A DNA stretch of 64,000 nt, taken from NCBI GenBank assembly GCA_017428525.1, contig JAFRQQ010000018.1, forward strand, positions 78,300 through 142,299, given 5' to 3'. Below the pieces are notes generated by a model. It had not been told where the DNA came from. It saw only the letters and a list, made by a program, of their open reading frames with translations, and ran no database searches. The stretch comes from Clostridia bacterium (GTDB lineage: Bacteria > Bacillota > Clostridia > Oscillospirales > Acutalibacteraceae). A program made the position numbers and the translations under genes. Positions 16,801 to 25,670 of the stretch are shown here, piece after piece; position 1 is the first letter of the stretch, and each line of letters opens with the position of its first letter.

Positions 16801-18516
16801 GTCGACGGCTTTCTGATTCGCCAGCAGCAGATTGCCTTTGTAAGTGAACCCGGTATAGGTTGTGCTCTTGAGCGTGAGCGATGAGCCTGCGCGGATCGCT
16901 TCGGTCTCCACAGGATTCGTCACGCCGGGGACGGCAATGACCTTCCACTCATTGCTGAATACGCCGGTGCTGCTGAGCTCCTTGATGTAGGCCAGATCGT
17001 TGACCTGCGCTTTGTTCTCTGCGGTATTATACTCCGTGCGCAGCGTGTTGGTCTGATTGGAAAGGTTCGTGGTATTCGGCGCGGTGGAATTGGTTGGATT
17101 GCCAACGGCTTCATACACCGCTTTCAGATAGGTTTTCCAGGTGTTGAAATCGCTGGCGTTGGTAAACCACCCGGACTGGAAGCCGTATTTCTGCGCAGTG
17201 TTGATCGCAGTACGCCAGGAGGATTTATTGATGCCTGTAATATTCATGCGGCAGATCAACGTGCAGATCGAATTGTCACCGCCCTGATAGCTGCGGGCTG
17301 CAGCTTTGGAGTAATACTTGCTTGTGCCGTCTGTCACCGCGCAATTCCAGAGAACACCTGTTTTCAGATAGGCAGTATTGCCGGAACTCGTGACCTGATT
17401 ATCCTTGCCGCCCCAGATAATGGTACCGGTGTTATTGTACCAATATGCCTTGTTTCCATAAGAACCCTTTTCGTAATGCCCGCCGGATGTCGGATCGCCG
17501 TTGCCGTCTTGGTTTACAGCCGTCGTTCCGGTAAAATTGCTGATATAGGCATAAGCTCTGTCTGCACTGTCTGTGTCAGTAATGCTAAGACCCAGCGTCA
17601 CATTCGGGACCTGTTTCAGATTGGAGTAACGGCTGGTATCCACAGTCAGTTTGCCCCACGGCGTAACCTCCTGCGCCTCCATCACAACGTCGCCGCTGCC
17701 CGGACCGCTCGGTCGGTAATCATAATGATAGCAGCCCTTCGTGGGCAGGTTAATGCTGGTGGAATCCTCAAGGAAATCTTTGCTGTTCTGCTTGCCGCCG
17801 CCCTGTGAAACGCTGATCAGCGGAAGAAAGCTCGATTTCGGAAAATAGTTGCCGTTATTCGTAATATCATGAATGCCGCTGATATAGCCCAGGGCGCCGC
17901 ACCAGTGGTTGCTGCCGCGGTCGTTCTCCTGCTCGCCTGCTGCAACGATTGGTGAAAGATAAGGCGCATATGCGATCGTCCACGCATAGAACGTTGCGGT
18001 CGTCCCATCCGTCATACTGCAGGTAATCGTCCACTCTAGCGTGCGTGTCTGAGAAGATGAAAGGCCGCTCGAAAGCGTCATCGTGAAATCCGTATCAGAG
18101 AACAGGTTCCCGCTTTTTGACGCAGAGAGCCCCGACAGCGACGCGCCGCTGACACTCACGCTTGTTATAGAGGAAATATATTGTGAATAAATGTAGAACT
18201 TGCCCTTCGTCGCCGTACTCGTATTATCCGTCACCGTATCGACGGAAAACGTGCCGCTGCTGTTGATCGTATTATTGACATAATACTTCACACTCGTAGT
18301 GGTCGTATTGAAATTGCTCTGCGGCGTCATGTAGACCGTTTCCGGCACGGCGATGACGATATCGTTCCACTGGGCAGAACGAATCCGCCCGCTGTCATCC
18401 GCGAAGACAGCCAGCAGGCTGACGCCGGGCAGGCCGACGCCGAGCAGCATTGCTGCAACGAGCAGGACGGACACAACCGTTTTCAGCTTCGATCTGCGCT
18501 CTCCCATTCTTGTCAT
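13828..18516 (-). CDS. Giant secreted protein with InlB-type and cadherin/VCBS-like repeats
   Basis: A 1562-residue predicted surface or secreted protein. A signal peptide covers about residues 1-38 (KLKTVVSVLLVAAMLLGVGL). At least three Listeria-Bacteroides (InlB/Flg_new) repeats lie near 620-730 and 955-990; examples are GYIFDGWTH and LEGWYADSACTTL with ITLYAKW. A VCBS/cadherin-like unit follows near 994-1050 (LPVQLNVIDNDLPG), then beta-rich Ig-like segments. No LPXTG, SLH or CWA anchor is visible. The protein ends in an aromatic amphipathic helix (QALLEQIFNRFFESLRLAFL). GGAGGG precedes the ATG at 18516; 38 upstream in-frame codons have no ribosome site. It is likely an adhesin or matrix component; ligand unknown. 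Confidence 0.8.
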   Translation of the reverse strand: MTRMGERRSKLKTVVSVLLVAAMLLGVGLPGVSLLAVFADDSGRIRSAQWNDIVIAVPETVYMTPQSNFNTTTTSVKYYVNNTINSSGTFSVDTVTDNTSTATKGKFYIYSQYISSITSVSVSGASLSGLSASKSGNLFSDTDFTMTLSSGLSSSQTRTLEWTITCSMTDGTTATFYAWTIAYAPYLSPIVAAGEQENDRGSNHWCGALGYISGIHDITNNGNYFPKSSFLPLISVSQGGGKQNSKDFLEDSTSINLPTKGCYHYDYRPSGPGSGDVVMEAQEVTPWGKLTVDTSRYSNLKQVPNVTLGLSITDTDSADRAYAYISNFTGTTAVNQDGNGDPTSGGHYEKGSYGNKAYWYNNTGTIIWGGKDNQVTSSGNTAYLKTGVLWNCAVTDGTSKYYSKAAARSYQGGDNSICTLICRMNITGINKSSWRTAINTAQKYGFQSGWFTNASDFNTWKTYLKAVYEAVGNPTNSTAPNTTNLSNQTNTLRTEYNTAENKAQVNDLAYIKELSSTGVFSNEWKVIAVPGVTNPVETEAIRAGSSLTLKSTTYTGFTYKGNLLLANQKAVDFTFTNANPATGLGLINTDADVVYKHITQTQITNGEHRRTFYYQGNDVTVTVNPNGGSWNGSTANSTITGSYKTVWNLVQPTRTGYIFDGWTHTVGTDSTYTESATTDSEGYKTFTATTFTFGQSAATLKAKWKPITYQVAFDGNGATDGSMSNQTFNYGTAQNLTVNAFTKSSYTVTYQNNNGAADTTDTVYDNFAGWLGSPRLISDFGTEYSKDHTNGDPNNNHDYQEIKQYTIAPPFAAGEVFHLEFDAKGTGRLTNYFYGTTNYLQIASAVNGAGESSTSTDGNITHALTGSYQHFTVTWTLSNNGNANVEKYVLFRVFGGNSATVKNIEFWKETGSVSYTDGQSVNNLCSTRGAIYQMRAQWTPGSVTLPSPTYANHVLEGWYADSACTTLVGAAGASYTPSADITLYAKWERPAKDDSYVLDYGLPVQLNVIDNDLPGATLKSVSASGAGYTAVKNGNAVTFTPTAVLNEAVTFTYTATYNNADYTANVTVIPANNVYYEESFFSFAVAQDSSLTWKDAGADFTGMFQDGTRPGDEESPVYGFDDAYDTTSEATYSLGHAKYVEVSAANKGGATATFTFSGTGFDFYSVTNNQSGLAFVDVYKIENGQETNVESTLINTYFGYKYGRLYLKDGKVSLDSSGTPIYYTSETGSGTFFIEGEQRGTTTPTNEGYAYGWVAGSSEVNGVYQVPVISWHSTTGYGTYKVVVEPRWSARQNMTGGSSYKFYVDAVRVYDPIDPSSISGAAYDAYAADDELNAGYQRVRDLLKSSFGDTNGNGTAGVVLLETGNAECTPADYQDVGPKNEVYLNPGQAIAFHLTTSSATAPAKVSVGLRMASGTTGEATVYGNGSKALEVKGTTELYRDISSVMSGNWKDSDGVKTTTSPIIIRNTGSGVISITQLKWSYAAAVPAGGRMLSFSFAPQDLVTASAVMRQESAQTVTPDAPTASQTPQPAAGSSRRMITIQALLEQIFNRFFESLRLAFLKK

Positions 18517-18790
18517 TTCAAGCCCTCCGTATCTCATATAAGATGGATCCGCCCGTGCGGGCGAGGTGATTGCCTTGGATTTGTGCGTGCCCTGCGGAGC
18601 GGCGTTCATTCCGCATTCCGCGTTCCGCATTTCGCATCTTCACCGACAAATGTATTCTTGCCTCATTTATTATATAAGAACATCCAACAGCGAGGATGCA
18701 GAATTATGAACAAATTGTAAATAATTTGCCCGATTTTCCCAGCATGGAAAAATCGGGCAAAAAAAACCGGATGCAATTGAAAAAAACTGC
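18517..18790. other. Intergenic region upstream of the giant surface protein
   Basis: This 274-base AT-richer gap holds the likely promoter of the surface-protein gene (TATATAAT-like box around 18668-18680 on the minus strand, no clear -35). It also has a short cluster of TTCCGC/ATTCCGC heptamers at about 18607-18640 and the terminator at 18726-18760. No gene is seen. Confidence 0.5.
18726..18760 (-). terminator. Weak terminator after the flavoprotein gene
   Basis: GCCCGATTTTCC (18728-18739) and GGAAAAATCGGGC (18746-18758) form a 12-pair hairpin with one bulge. The downstream tract on the minus strand (AAATTATTT) is only moderately T-rich. Confidence 0.5.
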
Positions 18791-20080
18791 TCAGAATGAT
18801 TCATACAGCGCCCGCCATTTGGCATAGCGTGCGGGGTCATATTGTGCGGGGAGCGTGCGTTCGAGCGTTTTCATAAGCCGCCTGCGCCGCAGCATATTGG
18901 CCAGCAGCGGCAGGAGCGACGGCGTGGACACAAAGCCGGCCGCCTTGTGCAGCAGATCGGCCGCGGTCTGCTTGCCGCCGTGCAGATCCTTGGTGGTGAG
19001 CACCTGCTTTTCAAACATGATGTTCAGCCGGCGCTCGCCGGCCTCAAGCAGGAAGGATTTTGACGTGTCGTCCGAAAGCTGCCGGCGCAGGGTGCGGCGG
19101 AACCAGGCGGTCTGATAGTCCCAGAGCCGGTCCATCGTCAGCGGGGCTTCCTGCGCGGCGATCACGGTTTCGGCCAGCAGCGCACCGGCGGTCATGGACT
19201 GCGTGATGCCGGAACCGCTGAGCGGCTCGATCATGGAGGCGCTGTCGCCCACAGCGGCATAGCCGTCGCAGACGAACTGCACAAGCGTGCGCCGCAGGGG
19301 GATTTTGGCGTACTGTCCGCCGCGCAGCAGATGCGCGGAGAGATCGCAATGATCCGCGCGGAAATCCGCAAGCGCGTTCTCCACAATGTGCGCATCGATC
19401 CCGCCGAAGGCGCCGACGAGCACATCCATGGCCGCAGGTTCTCGCAGCACCCAGTCAAATCCGCAGGCGCCTGCGTGGAAGAAATAACAGCAGCTGTCCG
19501 GCAGGTCGGACGCCGGAGCCTGCTTCTCATAGATCGCGCGATAGGTAAACATTGTTTCGTCCGCGCGGATTTCGCGCGGCACGCCGCAACCCGCCGGCAG
19601 CTGCGTGCGCACGGGCGAATCCATGCCCGCCGCGTCAATCACCAGATCCGCCTGCAGATCCTCCGTCGGCGTGCGCAGACCGATGACCCGCGTACCGTCG
19701 AGCAGCGGACCGCTGACAGGCGTTTCAAACCGCAGCTGCGCGCCGCTTCCCTCCGCGAGCGCGCAAAGGTGCCGCAGCAGGGCGCGGCGTTCGATATAAT
19801 ACACCGTCTTGCTCAGCTTCTCCTCCGGCGGCCGGACATGCACGGTTTTCGCCGGACTGAAATAATGCAGCGATCCCATCGGACGCATAGTTTCCTCCGG
19901 CGGCGGCGTCAATCCGATCCGCGTGAGCGTCGCCGGGACAAAGCAATCCGACCAGTCATAGCCGAGAGTTTCGCGCGGCTGCTTTTCCAGCACGGTCACG
20001 CTGTGCCCCGCCCGCGCGAGAAGCGCTGCGGCAACCAGACCGCCGTGCCCGGCGCCTGCGACCAGAATCCTCTTTCCCAT
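18791..20080 (-). CDS. FAD-dependent oxidoreductase (geranylgeranyl-reductase/FixC-like)
   Basis: A 429-residue flavoprotein with an N-terminal Rossmann FAD-binding site (ILVAGAGHGGLVAA, GxGxxG at residues 9-14) and the second FAD motif AAVGDSASMIEPLSGSGI. Together these place it among group A flavoprotein monooxygenases and geranylgeranyl-reductase-like enzymes. It is soluble with no signal peptide. The start at 20080 is preferred over the ATG two codons upstream because GAGGG lies six bases before it. It is the last gene of a five-gene operon with a GH127-like enzyme, two phosphoesterases and a GPH symporter. Its substrate, possibly a modified sugar or lipid-linked compound, is unknown. Confidence 0.75.
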   Translation of the reverse strand: MGKRILVAGAGHGGLVAAALLARAGHSVTVLEKQPRETLGYDWSDCFVPATLTRIGLTPPPEETMRPMGSLHYFSPAKTVHVRPPEEKLSKTVYYIERRALLRHLCALAEGSGAQLRFETPVSGPLLDGTRVIGLRTPTEDLQADLVIDAAGMDSPVRTQLPAGCGVPREIRADETMFTYRAIYEKQAPASDLPDSCCYFFHAGACGFDWVLREPAAMDVLVGAFGGIDAHIVENALADFRADHCDLSAHLLRGGQYAKIPLRRTLVQFVCDGYAAVGDSASMIEPLSGSGITQSMTAGALLAETVIAAQEAPLTMDRLWDYQTAWFRRTLRRQLSDDTSKSFLLEAGERRLNIMFEKQVLTTKDLHGGKQTAADLLHKAAGFVSTPSLLPLLANMLRRRRLMKTLERTLPAQYDPARYAKWRALYESF

Positions 20081-20095
20081 ATGCATCCCTCTTTT

Positions 20096-21304
20096 TTATA
20101 AGTTCGCCGTCAGCGACGCGCTCGGCTGACCGTAGGCGTTTTCCGCCGTCACGGCAACCGTCGCGCCGGGCGGCGCAGTTTGCAGAAGAAAACCGACCGT
20201 CTGCGGCAGATCGCCCAGCCAGTACGGGGCGATCACGCGCTGCTGTTCGACGCAGACGCCCGCGGCGTCTGTCACAGCCAGCCGGTAAAGGAAGACGACG
20301 CCGTCATCCGTCGGCTGCGCGGCAGGCAGGGTCACGCGGCACTGCGCGCCCTCCCGGGCAACCGTCACCGCCGCACCCGCCGGAAAGACCGGCGGCGCTG
20401 CCCCGGCTTCCCGCTGCGCGGGCGTGTACTGCCGCTGCGACGCATCCGCGAGCTGCGAAAGCGTATAGACGCAAAGCTGCCTGCCGCTGAAGGCGTCAAA
20501 GCCCCGCAGGCGCAGGGTATGCGCCGCGTCGACCTCAACAAGCCAGAACTGCGCGATCTCCTCATGCCCGGGCGGATGCAGCTTGCGCTCGCCGTTCGCG
20601 GTGAATTCCGCATAGCTGAGCGACCCGGCGCCGACGGCCGTGAACGCGCCTTGCCAGAGGCTGCGCGGATCATTGAGCGGATAATGCGAATGGCCGGAGA
20701 AATCCACGACCTGCGGATACGGCGTGAGCGGGCCGATGAAAAAGTCATGCCCCCAGCCGTCAAACGCGCTGCTGCCGTAGACCGTTTCCTTCACGTGCTC
20801 GTGATGAAAAACGAAAATCGGCCGGTCGGCGTCCGCCGCCGCGGCGTCGGCCAGCTGCTGTGCCAGCCAGTCGCGCTGGGCGTCACTGTAATATTCTTCT
20901 TCGTTTTCGCTCGTGGACAGGCCGATGAAATGGAAGCCGCGCAGCACGCGGTGGAAATCGGCCGTCTGCCCGAGCATCGCCTCCAGCGTCGCGCGGGAAC
21001 GCTTGCCGAAGGTCCAGCCGTCGTGGTTCTTCGCCACCACGGCAAGCACGGCCGTGCCTGCCCGGCGGGCGTCGGTCACGGCCATGCGAAACAATTCAAA
21101 TTGCTCCGGCGTCCCGTTGTCGGCAAGGTCGCCGGTGAAGACCACGGCGTCCAGCGCCGGATAGGCGTCATCCGCCTGCGCGGCGGCATAGGCGCAGTCA
21201 AACACGGCGCGCACGCGGTCCAGCCGCGGATCCTGCGGGGCGCGGATATGGGGATCCGTCGCCACGGCGAAGCGCAGCACGGGGCGAAACGCTGCAGAGG
21301 TCAT
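20096..21304 (-). CDS. Cytosolic calcineurin-like metallophosphoesterase with C-terminal beta domain
   Basis: A 402-residue phosphoesterase without signal peptide. The dimetal motifs are Asp17-x-His19 (ATDPHI), FTGDLADNG, AKNHDGW, FHHEH and FSGHSHYP. The usual GNH becomes KNH: the catalytic Asn-His is kept but the preceding glycine is lost. Residues after ~290 form a beta-rich, Fn3-like region (VTVAREGAQCRVTLPAAQ), as in phosphoesterases acting on secreted or glycan substrates. The start overlaps the GPH symporter stop (ATGA), so the two are translationally coupled. It probably removes phosphate from an imported phosphorylated product; substrate unknown. Confidence 0.8.
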   Translation of the reverse strand: MTSAAFRPVLRFAVATDPHIRAPQDPRLDRVRAVFDCAYAAAQADDAYPALDAVVFTGDLADNGTPEQFELFRMAVTDARRAGTAVLAVVAKNHDGWTFGKRSRATLEAMLGQTADFHRVLRGFHFIGLSTSENEEEYYSDAQRDWLAQQLADAAAADADRPIFVFHHEHVKETVYGSSAFDGWGHDFFIGPLTPYPQVVDFSGHSHYPLNDPRSLWQGAFTAVGAGSLSYAEFTANGERKLHPPGHEEIAQFWLVEVDAAHTLRLRGFDAFSGRQLCVYTLSQLADASQRQYTPAQREAGAAPPVFPAGAAVTVAREGAQCRVTLPAAQPTDDGVVFLYRLAVTDAAGVCVEQQRVIAPYWLGDLPQTVGFLLQTAPPGATVAVTAENAYGQPSASLTANL

Positions 21305-22749
21305 GCTTCCTCCACAGGCGCCGGCGCGCCGCTCATCTCGCGGATCTCATGCAGCTCGCGCAGAATGTTTTCTTTCTTTTTGCCGGTATAATCGTCGAAA
21401 CGCATGATCAGGCCGGGAAGGAAGTTGCCCACGATGCCGGGGATCACAACCAGCCAGAAAATGCCGCGCAGGGTCTGCGGCGTCTGCTCCACCTCGACGG
21501 TCTTGTCGCCGACAGTCACGGCGCTCTTGTAGCCGATGATGCGCAGGCCAAGGTCGATCATCAGATCCTTCCACAGAGAGGACACATTGGCGATCATATT
21601 GTCGAAGGAGAAGACCATGCCCTCGTTGCGCACGGCCGTGCCGAACTTCTTGAAGCTCTTCCACTCCATATAGTCGGTGGAATCCGCCAGCAGGATACGC
21701 CGCGCCGCGCCCATGGCGGCATTCGGGAAGCCCGCGATGGCGATCAGGATGCCGACGATGATCTTGGAGCGGTAGCCGACGAGCATCAGAATGATGTAGC
21801 AGATGCCCGTCCAGAGATAGCCGAAGGACACCATGTCGCGCGAGGAAAGCTTTTTGCCCACGAAGGGCACACTGGCAAGGCCGATATAGGAGAGCGTGCC
21901 GGAGCAGGCCTCAACGATGGATTTCATCTTGAAATCATCGAGCGTCTGCTTGTAGAAGAACGGCAGCGCGTTGTAGCAGACCTGACGCACGGAATCGATC
22001 ACCTTGCCCAATTCGAGCAGCATCAGGGGTTTGTTGAGCAGGATCAGGCGCAGATCGATCTTTGTTTTCTGCTCCACCTCCCGCTGCAGCATCACTTTTT
22101 CCTTCAGCGTGAAGCTGGGCACGATCATCGAGAGGAAGCCGAGGATGCCGAAGATCAGCGCCACCATGAAATAGGCGCTGCGCTCTTCCATCTTCGCCTT
22201 GTCCACAACGACCGGCAGAATCCAGCCGGGCAGCATCGAACCGAGCGTCGCCGCAAAGGAGGCGAAGGTGTAGAAGGTCTTGCGCGCGTCCACATCCTGC
22301 GTCATACGGGCGGAAATCGTCATCAGGGAGATGTCGTAAAACGTATCCGCGATATGGAACAGCAAAAACAGCAGGAAGGACCAGAGGAAACGGAAACTCT
22401 GCGTGCCGCTGGGCACTGTGAAAATCAGGACGGAAGCGATCGTCAGCGGCAGCGCGGAAGCCAGCATGAATTTATTGGACCGGTTCTGCCCGGGCTTGCC
22501 GCTGTCGAGCAGGGCGCCGATGATCGGCGCGGAAACGATGTTGACGATTTTCGTCGTGGATTTCAGCGTCAGCGTGTGCCGGGTTTCCAGGCCCATGTGG
22601 TCACGGAAGAACTGATCCGTGTAGGTGCCCACACAGTCCTGCCCCATCGCGTTGCCGAAGGAGCCGGAGGCAAAGCCGAGCTGCTCCTTCATTGTGAAAT
22701 GCGGGTTGTTTTTAAACGCCTGATATTTTTCTTTCAATGAAGCCATCAT
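21301..22749 (-). CDS. GPH-family sugar:cation symporter
   Basis: A 482-residue MFS-fold transporter of the glycoside-pentoside-hexuronide:cation symporter family, with about 12 membrane helices. The N-terminal FASGSFGNAMGQD and the later SDNMIANVSS-like region (FSFDNMIANVSSLWKDL) are typical. It probably imports an oligosaccharide or glycoside with H+ or Na+. It is coupled by four-base ATGA overlaps to phosphoesterases on both sides, which suggests the transported compound is processed by them. The substrate is best guessed from the upstream GH127-like enzyme, that is, a beta-arabinofuranoside-like sugar. Confidence 0.85.
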   Translation of the reverse strand: MMASLKEKYQAFKNNPHFTMKEQLGFASGSFGNAMGQDCVGTYTDQFFRDHMGLETRHTLTLKSTTKIVNIVSAPIIGALLDSGKPGQNRSNKFMLASALPLTIASVLIFTVPSGTQSFRFLWSFLLFLLFHIADTFYDISLMTISARMTQDVDARKTFYTFASFAATLGSMLPGWILPVVVDKAKMEERSAYFMVALIFGILGFLSMIVPSFTLKEKVMLQREVEQKTKIDLRLILLNKPLMLLELGKVIDSVRQVCYNALPFFYKQTLDDFKMKSIVEACSGTLSYIGLASVPFVGKKLSSRDMVSFGYLWTGICYIILMLVGYRSKIIVGILIAIAGFPNAAMGAARRILLADSTDYMEWKSFKKFGTAVRNEGMVFSFDNMIANVSSLWKDLMIDLGLRIIGYKSAVTVGDKTVEVEQTPQTLRGIFWLVVIPGIVGNFLPGLIMRFDDYTGKKKENILRELHEIREMSGAPAPVEEA

Positions 22750-23852
22750 GCTACCTCCCCTGTCTGAAGTTCACTGTTGCGCACCTGCTGCTGCGTGAAA
22801 CCGCCGTTGGCGTGGACCGTGAGCACAGTATAACCCTGCAGCCAGTCCTTTTCTTCGTAGCCCAGGCGGCTCGCCGTGGTGTAGGAGCCGTAGCCGGAGG
22901 GCTCGATATAGCTGAGCAGCACATTCTCATACATCACGCCGAAGGTGTTCAGATGATCGTGCCCGCAGAACACGGCCTCCACGCCGGCTGCCTTGGCCGC
23001 GTCAAACAGACCGCTGTCAAAGCCGGTGCAGCAGACATTCTCCAGTTTGCCGCCGAATGCGAAGTTCCCCGCTTCGGCCGCCGCCGCGACCTGCGGCAGC
23101 GGAATATGCATCAGGAGCACGGATTTGAACGCGCCGTAGCGCGCGTTGAGCGCCGCCGCCTTCGCGGTGAACCAGGCCACCTGATTCGCGTGCGCGCCGT
23201 CATATTCCGAAGCGTCCGCAGGCACGGCGTATTCCGCGCGGGTCGCGTCGCTCATTTCGTCAAAGGTATCCAGAAAATAGAAGGTCTCGAGCATCTGCCC
23301 GCCGGAATTCACAATCGACAGGGCGTAGTTGCAGTCGCCGTCGATTTCCTCCGCGCCGCGCCGCATCAGGCAGTGGTCGAAGGAGGAGAAGATCTCCGCC
23401 ATCTCCGTGCGGGTGATCGACCAGGGGTTATCCCCTTCGTGGTTGCCGAGCACGCCCGCCCAGTAAACGCCGAGCTTTTCAAAGATTTTGCCCAGCTGCT
23501 TTGCGCGTATGCGGTTCAGGCCGGAGGTGACGTTGTCGCCGCCGAGGAGCACCAGATCCGGCTTTTCGCGCTGAATATTCTCCACCAGATGCGAAACCGT
23601 CAGCTTCGAGGTTGCGTTTTTGCCGTCCAGATGCAGATCCGTGAACATCAGGATTTTGAAGTCGCCCTCCGTTTCCTTGCACACCGTCACGCAGTCTTCA
23701 CCGTCTTCCGTCACGGTCACCTGACTGCCGACCGGTTCGATGCTGTTGATCGGATAGCTCAGCGGGTGCGGCAGGAAGCACCAGGTCACCGCGCCGGCAA
23801 CGATCAGCACCGCCAGCACGGCGCAAAGAACGATCTTGCCTTTCTTCTTCAT
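22746..23852 (-). CDS. Membrane-anchored calcineurin-like metallophosphoesterase
   Basis: A 368-residue phosphoesterase with one N-terminal transmembrane helix (residues 7-24, IVLCAVLAVLIVAGAV) that leaves the catalytic domain outside. The motif set is complete: Asp72-x-His74 (MFTDLHLDG), GGDNVTSG, GNHEGDN, LMHIPLP and FCGHDHLN. It overlaps both neighbours by ATGA. Its extracytoplasmic position beside a glycosidase and a sugar symporter suggests it dephosphorylates or cleaves an external phosphodiester before uptake. That is inference; the family includes purple acid phosphatases and nucleotide phosphodiesterases. Confidence 0.85.
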   Translation of the reverse strand: MKKKGKIVLCAVLAVLIVAGAVTWCFLPHPLSYPINSIEPVGSQVTVTEDGEDCVTVCKETEGDFKILMFTDLHLDGKNATSKLTVSHLVENIQREKPDLVLLGGDNVTSGLNRIRAKQLGKIFEKLGVYWAGVLGNHEGDNPWSITRTEMAEIFSSFDHCLMRRGAEEIDGDCNYALSIVNSGGQMLETFYFLDTFDEMSDATRAEYAVPADASEYDGAHANQVAWFTAKAAALNARYGAFKSVLLMHIPLPQVAAAAEAGNFAFGGKLENVCCTGFDSGLFDAAKAAGVEAVFCGHDHLNTFGVMYENVLLSYIEPSGYGSYTTASRLGYEEKDWLQGYTVLTVHANGGFTQQQVRNSELQTGEVA

Positions 23853-25567
23853 TCGGACTTCTCCTTTCCCGCAGCGGACAGCTGCTTTTGCTGGGTGGGG
23901 CCGTAATTGACCGCCCCGGTGTATGTCACATCCTCCGGCAGAGGATAGTATCCTTTTTTGCGCAGATCCCGCTGATAGAGCCGCACATGCTCGCCGTGCG
24001 GCAGCAGCTCCACCACGTCGCAGCCGCGCCAGCGCGCCGTGAAGGTGACACCGCGCACCGTTTCGCGCACATCGCGCGTGCGCAGCGGGAAGGAGAGCGT
24101 GAGCGTATCGCCCGCCGCGAGCGCCGCCGTCAGGCAGCCGCCCGCTTCCTCGCCGGCAACCGGCTGCCCGTTGTGCAGCAGCACCGGCTGTCTGCCCATC
24201 CAGTCATAGCGTCGGAAGCCCGCGCGGCAGGCCGTTTTTGCCGTCAGCCGGATGCGGCCGTGATTCGGCAGGTCGCTTTCCATGCGCAGCGCGTCCGTTT
24301 CTTTCGCGCAGGGCACGTTGACAATCCACGCGCCGTTTTCCTGCGTGATCGCGTCCTCCCAGACGGCCAGCAGCGCCGTGGGCGCCGTGCCCACACAGCA
24401 GCCTGCCACGGAGCGGAAGCGCAGCAGCGAAATCGAATTCGGCTCGCTGCCGCCCGTAAAGCCGCCGCGGATCCGGCGATCCAGATCGTGATAGGTCAGG
24501 CCGTCTGCATCCGGGCGGTCGTTGTCCACGACCATGTAGCCGGTGTAGCGGATCTGATTCTCCATGAGCTGATTGCGGGCAAAGCGGTTGAAATCGTCCC
24601 AGTATTCCGGATAGCCGCAGCGGATCAGCGCCCGCGCGCAGAGGATCATATCGCGCACGCAGCAGGTTTCGCAATGCTCCTCGGCCGGCGGATGCCACTG
24701 GGCGTATTCCGGCACCCAGCCGAAGGAGAAGGAGATCGAGCGGATGTAATCGTAAATGCCCTTGCCCTTTAATATGTAGGTTTCGTCGCCCGTCACACGG
24801 CCCAGCTCCACCAGTCCGCAGGCGAACCATGCGGCGGAATGCACATGGCCGAAAAACTCCATGTTGTAATTAAAATAGCGGGAGGGCCCCAGCACGAAAT
24901 TGGCCAGACCCACCGCCAGCTCCAGCGCGACCGGATCGCCGGTCTGCACGTGGCGCTGCACAAGCGCGGGCAGCATCAGCGCATTGCGGATCGCCTGCTC
25001 GCCGCGGCCGGTGTGGCGCGTGAGATCAAAGCCGCCCTGTGCGAGATACACGTCGTTGGGGAATTCAAACAGCGGCTCCGTTTCCGTAAAGTCGCCCGAC
25101 CAGAAGGTGCGCACCTTCCGCTCGATCACCAGCGCCCGCATGCCGCGGATCAGCTCCGCCGTGCGCCGCTCCGCCTCAGCGTCCTCGGGAAATTCCGCCG
25201 TGATCAGGTTGAGCGCGGGCAGGATATAGCCCATTTCGTGGAAGGAGGCGTGGATCGTGTGCGTCCAGGGATAGGGATGGCAAAAGCGCAGCCCGTGCGC
25301 CCCCCAGGAGCGCATCAGATGCCGCCGGAAGCCCTGCCGCACCTGCTCGCCCTCTTCGGTGCCGAGCATGCGCATCGCGCAGGTCAGCCCCTCATACCAG
25401 GAGCCGACCAGCTCGGCGTCATCCACGCGGCAATGCGCGGCCTCCGCCGGTTTTTTATTCGGCAGCACCAGCCAATACGGCAGGTAATCCTCCGCCGGAT
25501 CTACCATCTGCGTCAGATACTGATGCACCAGCGCCGCAGATTCCAGCGGATCGAAGGAAACATACAT
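23849..25567 (-). CDS. GH127-like (DUF1680-type) glycosidase with Cys3-Glu zinc site
   Basis: A 572-residue (alpha/alpha)6-barrel-type protein. Glu300 and Cys302 in HCETCC, together with the pair Cys390-Cys391 in VAGCCVGTA, reproduce the Glu/Cys/Cys-Cys zinc site of beta-L-arabinofuranosidases (GH127), where one cysteine is the nucleophile. Overall similarity to classic GH127 looks low, so it may belong to a related family (GH146 or unclassified). There is no signal peptide, so it is cytosolic. The start at 25567 is set by GGAGGT eight bases upstream. It heads the operon that includes the GPH symporter and two phosphoesterases. Confidence 0.65.
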   Translation of the reverse strand: MYVSFDPLESAALVHQYLTQMVDPAEDYLPYWLVLPNKKPAEAAHCRVDDAELVGSWYEGLTCAMRMLGTEEGEQVRQGFRRHLMRSWGAHGLRFCHPYPWTHTIHASFHEMGYILPALNLITAEFPEDAEAERRTAELIRGMRALVIERKVRTFWSGDFTETEPLFEFPNDVYLAQGGFDLTRHTGRGEQAIRNALMLPALVQRHVQTGDPVALELAVGLANFVLGPSRYFNYNMEFFGHVHSAAWFACGLVELGRVTGDETYILKGKGIYDYIRSISFSFGWVPEYAQWHPPAEEHCETCCVRDMILCARALIRCGYPEYWDDFNRFARNQLMENQIRYTGYMVVDNDRPDADGLTYHDLDRRIRGGFTGGSEPNSISLLRFRSVAGCCVGTAPTALLAVWEDAITQENGAWIVNVPCAKETDALRMESDLPNHGRIRLTAKTACRAGFRRYDWMGRQPVLLHNGQPVAGEEAGGCLTAALAAGDTLTLSFPLRTRDVRETVRGVTFTARWRGCDVVELLPHGEHVRLYQRDLRKKGYYPLPEDVTYTGAVNYGPTQQKQLSAAGKEKSE

Positions 25568-25670
25568 GGTCATCCACCTCCGGTTTTTAATAAGAATATG
25601 CGCTGAAAGAAGGCGCGCAGAAGCTGTTTTATCCGCAATCCCCTTCTGTGAAATCATTCTTGATGAATGC

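Noticed and set aside
18600..18640. Cluster of ATTCCGC/TTCCGC repeats
   Set aside because: Only a few short imperfect units, with no spacer regularity; not a CRISPR or tandem-repeat gene.
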